Shown here: positions 41,662 to 48,724 of the stretch, one piece after another | Position numbering within the stretch: position 1 is the stretch's first letter | How the letters are laid out: each line of letters begins with the position of its first letter | Assembly: GCA_964423095.1 (NCBI GenBank) | Contig: CAYRDI010000012.1 | Location: forward strand, 1-48,724 | Direction of reading: 5' to 3' | DNA length: 48,724 nucleotides | Source: Micavibrio_A sp964423095 | GTDB lineage: Bacteria; Pseudomonadota; Alphaproteobacteria; Micavibrionales; Micavibrionaceae | Position numbers and translations under genes: made by a program | The notes under the pieces: model-generated | Seen by the model: only the letters and a program-made list of their open reading frames with translations | Database searches by the model: none | What the model was told of the DNA's origin: nothing

Positions 41662-42747
41662 ATGTCCGGAAATCGCTTTGGTGCACTGTTTCAATATCAG
41701 ACCTTCGGGGAAAGCCACGGTCCGGCCATCGGCTGTATCGTCGATGGCGTGCCGCCGCGCATTCCACTCAATGAATCCGATATTCAGGCGTTTTTAGACC
41801 GTCGCAAGCCGGGGCAGTCACGCCACGCCACGCAACGGCAGGAACCCGATCAGGTCAAAATCCTGTCCGGCGTGTTTGACGGGATGACAACGGGCACGCC
41901 CATTGGTCTGCTCATCGAAAATGTCGATGCGCGGTCCAAGGATTACGGCGATATCGCCGCAAAATACCGCCCCGGCCATGCGGATTACACCTATGATGCC
42001 AAATACGGCATTCGTGATTATCGCGGCGGCGGGCGTTCTTCCGCCCGCGAAACGGCGATGCGTGTGGCCGCGGGGGCGGTGGCCCGTAAAATCCTAAACA
42101 ATGCTTTGGGCGACAATGTATCCATTCGCGGCGCGGTGGTGCAGGTTGGCCCCCATAAAATCAACCGCGCCAACTGGGACTGGGCGCAGGTGGACCAAAA
42201 TCCATTCTGGAGCCCCGATGCGGCGGCCGTGCCCGTGTTCGAACAATTTCTGGATGAAACGCGCAAAAACGGGTCATCCACGGGCGCTATCGTGGAAATT
42301 GTGGCATCAGGGATTCCGGCGGGCCTCGGCGCACCGGTGTACGATAAGCTGGATGCCGATCTGGCCAAGGCGATGATGTCTATCAACGCGGTCAAGGGCG
42401 TGGAAATTGGCGCGGGGTTTGCCGCCGCCGAACTGCGCGGCGAAGAAAACGCCGATGCCATCCGCATGGGCGCGGATGGAAAGCCCGTGTTTCTATCCAA
42501 CCATGCGGGCGGTATTCTGGGCGGTATTTCATCGGGGCAGGATATTGTGGTGCGCGTGGCGTTCAAACCGACCAGCTCTATCCTCACGCCCGTTCCGACC
42601 ATCGACAAAGACGGCCACGAAACCGATATCATGACCAAGGGTCGCCATGACCCGTGCGTCGGCCTTCGCGGAACGCCGGTGGCGGAGGCGATGATGGCGT
42701 GCGTTCTGGCCGATCACTGGCTGCGTCACAAGGCGCAGTGTCTTTAG
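41662..42747 (+). CDS. aroC: Chorismate synthase
   Basis: AroC converts EPSP to chorismate with reduced FMN, ending the shikimate pathway. The 361-residue protein opens MSGNRFGALFQYQTFGESHG with the first signature. GQSRHATQRQEPDQVKILSG, the second signature YGIRDYRGGGRSSARETAMR, and the third signature FLSNHAGGILGGISSGQDI follow. Its C-terminus, RHDPCVGLRGTPVAEAMMAC, is also typical. It follows the small AT-rich gene by seven bases and precedes the candidate cysteine protease gene by 38 bases. Confidence 0.97.
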   Translation: MSGNRFGALFQYQTFGESHGPAIGCIVDGVPPRIPLNESDIQAFLDRRKPGQSRHATQRQEPDQVKILSGVFDGMTTGTPIGLLIENVDARSKDYGDIAAKYRPGHADYTYDAKYGIRDYRGGGRSSARETAMRVAAGAVARKILNNALGDNVSIRGAVVQVGPHKINRANWDWAQVDQNPFWSPDAAAVPVFEQFLDETRKNGSSTGAIVEIVASGIPAGLGAPVYDKLDADLAKAMMSINAVKGVEIGAGFAAAELRGEENADAIRMGADGKPVFLSNHAGGILGGISSGQDIVVRVAFKPTSSILTPVPTIDKDGHETDIMTKGRHDPCVGLRGTPVAEAMMACVLADHWLRHKAQCL

Positions 42748-42785
42748 TTTTGACATAATGCAGATTCTGCCTTAAAGAAACAGGC

Positions 42786-43553
42786 ATGATGAAAAACGAA
42801 TTGCCGGAACATACGTACGGGCGTTTGAACCCGATGTATATTTTTAACCGGCTGGAACAACACATTTTAAAAGGCCTGTTTGTTCCGGAAAAAATGCTCG
42901 CGGCGCGTGGCACTGTCTTGTCCGAAGCAATCCTTCACCCCGATGTCATGGATATGTTGGATACGTCTGGGGATGTTACATACCGTGACTGTCTTCTGGC
43001 CGATTGGCGTGGAAACGCCGCGGACCAAAGTGTGCGTTCAATTCTGATTCAAGCAAGTGTTCCAACAACCCGCAAACATCCGCACCATATACATGAAGAT
43101 GGCTGCGCCGAAGATATGCCGGGCAGGCCTGGGCCATTCAGAACTTATTTTGACGGCTCCTATGTTGAGAAGCCAGGACACGCGGTTTTGATTCATGTCG
43201 ATAAGAAAGAAGGGCTTGTAACAACACAGTGTCCGCGCGGTTATGATATGACAGCTTTGGGGGAGGAAATTATAGCCGATGTCTTTGCAGGATATGAACG
43301 GCGAACCGTGCGTGATGTTCAGCAAACGGATGTTCATAGCTGTGTTCCCTATACGCTACGCAATCTTTTTGCAGCGGCAGGCGTCCTTACCTATGATCCG
43401 CACCCGGATATAATGGACTGGCGTAAAACTTTGATGACAAGGATTAATGGCGTTTCATCCATGCATCAAGAAATAGCGGATTTTATACAAAAAGAACGTG
43501 AACAGCTTCAGAATGATGTTGTTCCCATCTACCGACGTCCTTACATTCCGTAA
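42786..43553 (+). CDS. Unknown protein with a CE-clan (C48/C55-like) cysteine protease motif
   Basis: The 255-residue protein has no clear family, but its second half shows a Ulp1/YopJ-like pattern. His132 lies in KPGHAVLIHVDKKEGLV, where Ulp1 has HWxLxxVD. Gln180 and Cys186 lie in VQQTDVHSCVPYTLRNLF, with the same six-residue Gln-to-Cys distance as in Ulp1 and YopJ. The acidic residue expected about 17 after the His is not in place, so activity is uncertain. The first 130 residues hold a His-rich stretch (TTRKHPHHIHEDGC). It is AT-richer than neighbouring genes and lies between aroC and sppA. A host- or prey-directed effector is one possible role. Confidence 0.7.
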   Translation: MMKNELPEHTYGRLNPMYIFNRLEQHILKGLFVPEKMLAARGTVLSEAILHPDVMDMLDTSGDVTYRDCLLADWRGNAADQSVRSILIQASVPTTRKHPHHIHEDGCAEDMPGRPGPFRTYFDGSYVEKPGHAVLIHVDKKEGLVTTQCPRGYDMTALGEEIIADVFAGYERRTVRDVQQTDVHSCVPYTLRNLFAAAGVLTYDPHPDIMDWRKTLMTRINGVSSMHQEIADFIQKEREQLQNDVVPIYRRPYIP

Positions 43554-43636
43554 AACAAAAGCATGGTCAAAAGTGGCGTGACTTTCTGCGTCTTCTCTAT
43601 AAAATCAGCCTGCTATCAAAACAAAGGACAGATTTT

Positions 43637-45484
43637 ATGAAACGCCGTATAGGTTCTTTTTTCTACAAAAAAAATACCAGTAAAGCGGAAATAGCCCGCC
43701 GGAGATGGCATTGGCCAACCATTATCGGGACGATCATCAAACGGACCTGCATGGTTTTGGGCGGCGTCGTCCTGTTTTCGATTGTGATGGGCCTCATCGG
43801 CGGCCTGCTTTTGGGCGGAGAAAAATTTAAAACCTTGCCCGCGCATATGGTTTTGACGCTGGATATGGATGAACCGGTTGGCGAGACAAGCCATGGCCGG
43901 AATTGGCGTGATCCGTTAAGCGGTGCCGGCATGACGGTCGAGGATTTTACGAGACTGTTCGAAGAGTCATCCCGCGATTCCCGTGTGGAGGGGATTGTGG
44001 TCAAGCTGGATGATGCGGGGATGGAACTGGCGCATATTCAGGAATTGCGCCAGGCGGTCAAAGATTTCCGCAAAAGCGGCAAGTTTGCGTATCTCTACAC
44101 CCCGTCTTTTGGTGATCTGGGCAGCGGCATCGGCGCATATTATTTTGCCGCCGCCTTCGATAAAATATGGATGCAGCCCGTGGGGACGGTGGCGATCTCC
44201 GGTATTGCCATCGAAATGCCCTTTGCCCGCAAGGTGTTGGATAAGGTCGGGGCAAAGCCCGAATTCCTGCACCGCGAAGAATATAAATCCGCCATGGAAA
44301 ATCTGACGAACACGGAAATGTCGCCCGCCAACCGCGAAATGACGAGTGCGATTTTGAATGATTTTTCGGGCTTTATTTTCAATGATCTTCTGGAAGACCG
44401 CAAATTAAAGGCGCAAGCCCTGCAAGACCAGATCGACATTGGTTTGATTTCCGATGCGGATGCGTTGAAAGCAGGTTTGATCGACAAGATCGATTATTAT
44501 GATGTCCTGATCGATACGATCGAAAAAAAGGACAGTAACGGCAAAGCCCCGGAAACGGTTGATGCCTATGATTATGCCGCGGCTATGGACCAGCATGATG
44601 TTTCGCTTCATGCCGCGAATGTTGCCTTAATCCACATCGATGGCGAGATTATTCCAGGCAGCGATGCCGAGCCCGGTTATGCCACAGGGGATTATATCGC
44701 CGATGCCATCCGCGATGCAGCGGATCAGGACAACATCCGCGCGATTGTGGTGCGCGTGAATTCGCCGGGGGGATCGCCTTCGGCGTCCGAAACCATTCGC
44801 CGTGCGATTGTCTATGCCAAGGAACAGAAGAAGAAAGTTTATGTGTCCATGGGGCCGCTGGCGGCATCCGGCGGATACTGGCTTACCGTCGATGCGGACA
44901 GGATTTTTGCACTGCCGACGACATTGACGGGGTCTATCGGCGTTATCATGGGGAAATTCGAAATCAGCCAGACATGGGAAAAGGCGGGTGTAAACTGGGA
45001 TTTTTTATCGTGGGGTAAAAATGCGCGTCTATGGTCAATGAATGCGCCGCTGGATGCGCACGGTCTTGCCACATTAAACGCGGCCATCGATTCCACCTAT
45101 GACGCGTTTATGGATCGTGTTTCCAAGGGCAGAAATATTCAAAAGGCAAAAGTGCGCACGATTGCCAAGGGCCGCGCGTGGACGGGCATGGCCGCCACCA
45201 AAAACGGTTTGGTCGATGATATTGGTGGTTTGAACGACGTTCTGGATTACACGGCCAAAAATATAGGCGTCGCAGGCCGCCAGAAATTGAAGATTGTCGT
45301 GCTGCCGGAACCTTTGAGCGCATTTGAAGAATTGATGCAGCTTGCCGGCGGACAGGTCAGTATCGGCACTCTCGATTTAAAAGGGATGTCATTTTTGAAA
45401 CCGTATCTGCGGCAGGCGGACGTAATGGAACGGATTGGCCCCGTACAGGTTTATGATTCATCGCTTCTTTCTATCCGGCCTTAA
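43637..45484 (+). CDS. sppA: SppA signal peptide peptidase, two-domain 67 kDa type
   Basis: SppA degrades cleaved signal peptides in the inner membrane. The 615-residue protein has a basic N-terminus and one membrane anchor (MVLGGVVLFSIVMGLIGGLL). Two S49 repeats follow. The N-terminal one carries the general-base Lys in HREEYKSAMENLTNTEM; the C-terminal one carries NSPGGSPSASETIRRAI and the nucleophile Ser in MGPLAASGGYWLTVDAD. That split of catalytic residues is as in Escherichia coli SppA. AAAGGA lies before the start, and a TATAAA at about 43600 may be part of the promoter. It overlaps the convergent HAD gene by four bases (TTAA). Confidence 0.95.
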   Translation: MKRRIGSFFYKKNTSKAEIARRRWHWPTIIGTIIKRTCMVLGGVVLFSIVMGLIGGLLLGGEKFKTLPAHMVLTLDMDEPVGETSHGRNWRDPLSGAGMTVEDFTRLFEESSRDSRVEGIVVKLDDAGMELAHIQELRQAVKDFRKSGKFAYLYTPSFGDLGSGIGAYYFAAAFDKIWMQPVGTVAISGIAIEMPFARKVLDKVGAKPEFLHREEYKSAMENLTNTEMSPANREMTSAILNDFSGFIFNDLLEDRKLKAQALQDQIDIGLISDADALKAGLIDKIDYYDVLIDTIEKKDSNGKAPETVDAYDYAAAMDQHDVSLHAANVALIHIDGEIIPGSDAEPGYATGDYIADAIRDAADQDNIRAIVVRVNSPGGSPSASETIRRAIVYAKEQKKKVYVSMGPLAASGGYWLTVDADRIFALPTTLTGSIGVIMGKFEISQTWEKAGVNWDFLSWGKNARLWSMNAPLDAHGLATLNAAIDSTYDAFMDRVSKGRNIQKAKVRTIAKGRAWTGMAATKNGLVDDIGGLNDVLDYTAKNIGVAGRQKLKIVVLPEPLSAFEELMQLAGGQVSIGTLDLKGMSFLKPYLRQADVMERIGPVQVYDSSLLSIRP

Positions 45485-46176
45485 AAAGCGTTCGTATCTT
45501 TTTTGATCAACGGATAAATCCGTGCCGAAAAATCGGCGTAATTCATGATGATATGCTCCGGGCTCATGCCTTTTTCGAGAATGGCCACCGCGCCTTTTAA
45601 TCCATAGGCAAAAGGAATCACGCGGGCGGGCAGGGCATCGTTCGCCGCAACGGCCGCCAGAACATCCTTGTACCGATCACCGATATACCAGATGACATCA
45701 TCGGGCGTGACATCTTCGGCCTTGATTCCGCGCAGGGCCTTGAAAATTGGATCCGGGTGCGGTTTCGAGCGTTTGATGTCTTCGCGGAAAATCTGCGCCT
45801 TGAAATATTGTGCAAGGTTGAATTTGGTGAGGATGTCATGGCCGTAGCCTTTGCCCAGACCGTTGCTGACGATGCCGAGCGGAATGTCTGCATCCCGCAA
45901 CAGGTTTAAAAGCGTGTAGATACCGGGGCAGGGTTGGACAATCTGGTCGACCTCTTTCCAGCGAATAGAATGCAAGGCACGGTGGACAAGCAGGCGCGGT
46001 TTTTCATTCTGGTCGGCGGAAAAATCTGGGTGCGGTTTGTTTTTATAGGCCCACGAGGTCATTTTGAAAATGAAATCGTCCACGTACTCGAGAATGCCCA
46101 GAAACCACGGATGAATGTGGCGCACGGTGGTCCCGTCCATGTCGAACAAAACGATGGTGGGTTTATCGATACTCAT
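45481..46176 (-). CDS. HAD-superfamily phosphatase, phosphoglycolate phosphatase-like
   Basis: The 231-residue protein has motif I IVLFDMDGTTVRHIHPWFLG, motif II PLGIVSNGLGKGYGHDILT, the motif III lysine in IKRSKPHPDPIFKALRG and motif IV IWYIGDRYKDVLAAVAAND. The helical cap carries an unusual aromatic segment (FIFKMTSWAYKNKPHPDF). The substrate is unknown. It starts 9 bases after the dxs stop, on the same strand, so it may be a late gene of the dxs transcript. It is a different subgroup from the HAD protein at 22500. Confidence 0.88.
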   Translation of the reverse strand: MSIDKPTIVLFDMDGTTVRHIHPWFLGILEYVDDFIFKMTSWAYKNKPHPDFSADQNEKPRLLVHRALHSIRWKEVDQIVQPCPGIYTLLNLLRDADIPLGIVSNGLGKGYGHDILTKFNLAQYFKAQIFREDIKRSKPHPDPIFKALRGIKAEDVTPDDVIWYIGDRYKDVLAAVAANDALPARVIPFAYGLKGAVAILEKGMSPEHIIMNYADFSARIYPLIKKDTNAF

Positions 46177-46185
46177 AGGGTGATG

Positions 46186-48105
46186 TTAGGCATTCAGAAT
46201 GGTTTGCACAATATGTTTGGCGTTCAGCCCGGCCTGTTCGTATTGCTTGTCTTGTGTGTCGTGATCCTGAAACAGATCAGGCAGGTGGAGGGTGCGCACC
46301 TTCAATGTTCCGCTGTCCAGGAGTCCTTCGCGGGAGAGGAATTGCAAGACAAAGGCCCCGAATCCGCCCGCCGATCCTTCCTCCACCACCGCCAGCGTTT
46401 TGTGATTTTTGGCAAGGGTGCGGATGAGGGATTCATCGAGCGGTTTGGCAAAACGGGCGTCCGCCACCGTTGCCGATATCTTCTTTTGTGCCAGAAGATC
46501 TGCGGCAAGCAATGCTTCGTTCAGGCGCGTGCCATAGGACAAGATGGCCACATCCGATCCTTCACGGATGATGCGCCCCTTGCCGATGGTCATAGGGATT
46601 CCCGATTCCGGCATTTCGACGCCGACACCTTCTCCCCGCGGATAACGGAAAGCGATGGGGCCGGTATCGTACGCGGCGGCGGTGGCCACCATGTGTACGA
46701 GTTCCGCTTCATCCGATGGGGCCATCAATACCATGTTGGGCAGGCAGCCGAGATAGGCAATATCAAACGATCCCGCATGCGTTGCGCCATCGGCACCCAC
46801 GAGGCCCGCACGATCCAGTGCAAACCGCACAGGCAGGTTTTGGATGGCGACATCGTGGACAATCTGGTCATACGCCCGTTGCATAAAGGTGGAATAGATT
46901 GCGGTAAATGGTTTGTACCCTTCGCAGGCCATTCCGGCGGCGAAGGTGACCGCATGTTGTTCGGCAATTCCGACATCAAACGTGCGGTCTGGAAATTCAT
47001 AGCCGAACAAATCCAGTCCCGTGCCGGACGGCATGGCGGCGGTGATGGCAACAATCTTGTTATCTTTACGCGCTTCGTCGATCAGGCTTTGGGCGAAGAC
47101 TTTGGTGTAAGAGGGCGCGTTTGATTTGGCCTTGTATTGATCGCCCGTCACAACATCGAATTTGGTCACGCCGTGCATTTTGTCGGCGGAACTTTCGGCA
47201 GGAGCATAGCCTTTGCCCTTTTTCGTGATCGCGTGGATCAACACGGGGCCATCGGGGTGGTTGTCGCGGATGTTGGTCAGGATGGAAACGAGCTGTTCCA
47301 TATTGTGACCATCGACGGGGCCGATATAATAGAATCCCATCTCTTCGAACATCGTGCCGCCGCCGAGTGCCGCCCGCGCGGTTTCTTCGGCGCGGCGTGC
47401 CGCGTTTTTAAGCGGGGATGGAAGAACATTCGCAATTTTTTTCGCAACATCGCGCGCGTTTAAATACGGTTTGCTGGACACAAGGTTTGTTAAATGCGCG
47501 CTCATCGCGCCCACGGGTGGGGCGATCGACATATTGTTATCGTTCAGGATAACGATCATTTTGGATTTCATCGCGCCCGCATTGTTCATGGCTTCATACG
47601 CCATACCGGCGGACATCGCGCCATCACCGATGACGGCGATGACATGGTTGCCTTTGCCCGCGAGATCACGCGCAGCCGCCATACCAAGACCAGCGGAAAT
47701 AGAGGTGGAAGAATGCGCCGCGCCGAACGGGTCATATTCGCTTTCGGATCGTTTGGTAAAACCGGACAGCCCGCCGCCCTGACGCAGTGTGCGGATTTTG
47801 TCCCGCCGTCCGGTCAGGATTTTATGGGGGTAGGCCTGATGCCCCACATCCCAGATCAGCTTGTCTTCGGGGGTATCGAACACCGCATGGATGGCGACTG
47901 TTAGTTCCACCACGCCAAGACCGGCCCCGAGGTGCCCGCCCGTAACGGATACGGCATCCACCATTTCGGCGCGGACATCGGCCGCGATCCGGATCAAATC
48001 ATCAATGGAAAACTCTTTAATATCAGAAGGGTAGGTGACCCCGTCCAGCAACCTTTCGGTCTGGTTCAGCGCGGTTTTTTTGTCCGGTTGGGGTGCCATG
48101 AGCAT
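46186..48105 (-). CDS. dxs: 1-deoxy-D-xylulose-5-phosphate synthase
   Basis: DXS condenses pyruvate and glyceraldehyde 3-phosphate with thiamin diphosphate, starting the MEP isoprenoid pathway. The 639-residue protein has GGHLGAGLGVVELTVAIHAV, LIWDVGHQAYPHKILTGRRD, the ThDP/Mg motif AVIGDGAMSAGMAYEAMNNA, and DRAGLVGADGATHAGSFDIA in the pyrimidine domain. GTRLNEALLAADLL opens the C-terminal domain. ATG 48105 and ATG 48099 are both possible starts. It feeds precursors to IspB at 16146. A long open frame on the opposite strand is a shadow. Confidence 0.97.
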   Translation of the reverse strand: MLMAPQPDKKTALNQTERLLDGVTYPSDIKEFSIDDLIRIAADVRAEMVDAVSVTGGHLGAGLGVVELTVAIHAVFDTPEDKLIWDVGHQAYPHKILTGRRDKIRTLRQGGGLSGFTKRSESEYDPFGAAHSSTSISAGLGMAAARDLAGKGNHVIAVIGDGAMSAGMAYEAMNNAGAMKSKMIVILNDNNMSIAPPVGAMSAHLTNLVSSKPYLNARDVAKKIANVLPSPLKNAARRAEETARAALGGGTMFEEMGFYYIGPVDGHNMEQLVSILTNIRDNHPDGPVLIHAITKKGKGYAPAESSADKMHGVTKFDVVTGDQYKAKSNAPSYTKVFAQSLIDEARKDNKIVAITAAMPSGTGLDLFGYEFPDRTFDVGIAEQHAVTFAAGMACEGYKPFTAIYSTFMQRAYDQIVHDVAIQNLPVRFALDRAGLVGADGATHAGSFDIAYLGCLPNMVLMAPSDEAELVHMVATAAAYDTGPIAFRYPRGEGVGVEMPESGIPMTIGKGRIIREGSDVAILSYGTRLNEALLAADLLAQKKISATVADARFAKPLDESLIRTLAKNHKTLAVVEEGSAGGFGAFVLQFLSREGLLDSGTLKVRTLHLPDLFQDHDTQDKQYEQAGLNAKHIVQTILNA

Positions 48106-48184
48106 CAGTCATAACGGAAAAAAACAGGAATTGCCAAAGGAAGTTTATCTTGATTTATTATTTACATATTGATATTGTCGGGAC

Positions 48185-48472
48185 ATGAAAAATCGATTGG
48201 CGGAAGAATTACAAGCGTCATTTGACAAAGTCATAACGGGCGGTAAGGCCGAAGTTATGGCGGGCATGACATATACCGCTTTGTTCGGACTTGCTGCGGC
48301 GGGTGTTGCCCATGTGGGACAGGGCACAACACTTGGTTTTACAGGGCAGTGCTTATTGTCCGGTATAATGTTTGCCTGCGCTAAAATCACAAGCAAGGAT
48401 ATTGAACGTCTTGGCAAAACGCTCGCCGAACACAGACGCGATGCCGAAAGCCTGAATATCAGATTGAAATAG
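48185..48472 (+). CDS. Small unknown protein with two hydrophobic segments
   Basis: The 95-residue product begins MKNRLAEELQASFDKVITGG, has two hydrophobic stretches (MTYTALFGLAAAGVAHVG and FTGQCLLSGIMFACAKI), and ends in a charged helix ERLGKTLAEHRRDAESLNIR. It may be a small inner-membrane hairpin protein. The AT-rich 79-base region before it, shared with divergent dxs, could hold its promoter. Two bases separate its stop from that of the convergent YciI-like gene. I do not recognise a family. Confidence 0.62.
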   Translation: MKNRLAEELQASFDKVITGGKAEVMAGMTYTALFGLAAAGVAHVGQGTTLGFTGQCLLSGIMFACAKITSKDIERLGKTLAEHRRDAESLNIRLK

Positions 48473-48474
48473 TT

Positions 48475-48724
48475 TTATACGCGTTTCTTCGGAAAACAAT
48501 GGGCGAAGGTATCGGGTACCTTACAGGGTATGACTTCGATGCGGTTCCAGACTTTTCCAGCGACATAAGGTTCACGCGCCAGCCAGTTATCGAGGGCCGC
48601 ACGGTCTGGAAAATCCATGATCATGACGGAGCCGTTCATTTTTCCATCGTCATTCATCATCGCGGCGCCGATCAATTGGTTGCCCGATGCCACGGAATCC
48701 GCACAGGTTTTCAAATGCGCATCG
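48475..48724 (-). CDS. YciI-like protein, 5' end beyond the window
   Basis: The frame is open to the right edge (reading DAHLKTCADSVASGNQLIGA from about base 48723), so the N-terminus is missing. The visible part has GKMNGSVMIMDFPDRAALDN, then WLAREPYVAGKVWNRIEVIP, the second half of the small ferredoxin-like YCII domain (DUF, role unknown; some members bind metal or are dehydrochlorinase-like). A TTG at 48714 could serve as a start only if the real one were absent, which I doubt. Confidence 0.8.
   Translation of the reverse strand, partial: DAHLKTCADSVASGNQLIGAAMMNDDGKMNGSVMIMDFPDRAALDNWLAREPYVAGKVWNRIEVIPCKVPDTFAHCFPKKRV

Noticed and set aside
45934..47124. Open frame of 396 codons on the plus strand opposite dxs
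   Set aside because: The dxs protein on the other strand is full-length and conserved; the antisense frame has no recognisable motif and follows from the codon-position bias of dxs.
1..48724. CRISPR array, insertion sequence, phage or toxin-antitoxin operon
   Set aside because: No spaced direct repeats, no transposase or integrase frames, and no paired small genes of known toxin-antitoxin families were seen.

Overview
The window reads as a chromosomal stretch of an alphaproteobacterium. Pointers are the hrcA/grpE next to rph-rdgB-hemW block, a C4-pathway 5-aminolevulinate synthase (hemA), a SUV3-type RNA helicase, a glycine-zipper 17 kDa-antigen-like lipoprotein, a COQ9/TetR-like regulator and a flagellin gene. 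The style (compact, no phage or transposase genes, many overlapping gene ends) would suit a small-genome or predatory lineage such as Micavibrio-like bacteria, but that assignment is an inference. Two runs of N (100 and 10 bases) show that this is a draft scaffold; both fall inside genes.

Layout. 1-7755: heat-shock control genes (grpE, an exported unknown, hrcA), a flavodoxin-type oxidoreductase divergent from an HxlR regulator, then rph-rdgB-osmC-hemW with a 13-bp inverted repeat over the hemW start. 7863-10933: SUV3-like helicase (broken by the 100-N gap) and a Rap1a-type exported protein. 10930-15851: a metal-handling region (permease, CsoR with the Cys-His-Cys triad of Cu(I) sensors and its palindromic operator, a Met-rich outer-membrane protein, a DUF2946 protein), interrupted by a flagellin that carries a beta-rich insert. 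15922-16093: tRNA-Pro(CGG) with a duplicated 3' end. 16146-24918: ispB, a tRNA methyltransferase-like gene, an S49 peptidase, GNAT, pyruvate phosphate dikinase (with an apparent mis-join at the 10-N gap), a HAD phosphatase, ygfZ carrying an in-frame palindromic element, and a GT9 glycosyltransferase. 24872-33714: an orphan gene with a GNAT-like motif, a lipoprotein, a peptide-binding protein divergent from a macro-domain gene, corA, adenosine kinase, TetR, hemA and ribokinase. 33736-35657: a response regulator with two small partners, one YjfB-like, and a zincin-fold protein that has lost its zinc ligands. 35664-48724: htpG, pdxH, the 17 kDa-type lipoprotein, a 532-residue unknown, fabI, a small AT-rich membrane gene, aroC, a candidate CE-clan cysteine protease or acyltransferase, sppA, a HAD phosphatase, dxs, a small membrane protein and a partial YciI-like gene.

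Most of the window is housekeeping: heme and isoprenoid supply (hemA, hemW, ispB, dxs), protein quality control (hrcA, grpE, htpG, two S49 peptidases), and cofactor, fatty-acid and aromatic synthesis. The less ordinary content is wedged between these genes: the flagellin insert, the candidate cysteine protease after aroC, the predicted copper module, the hairpin on the hemW start, the degenerate zincin and the motility-like regulator trio. Six convergent gene pairs share exactly four bases across their stop codons. There is no intergenic stretch longer than 300 bases, no CRISPR array and no insertion sequence.
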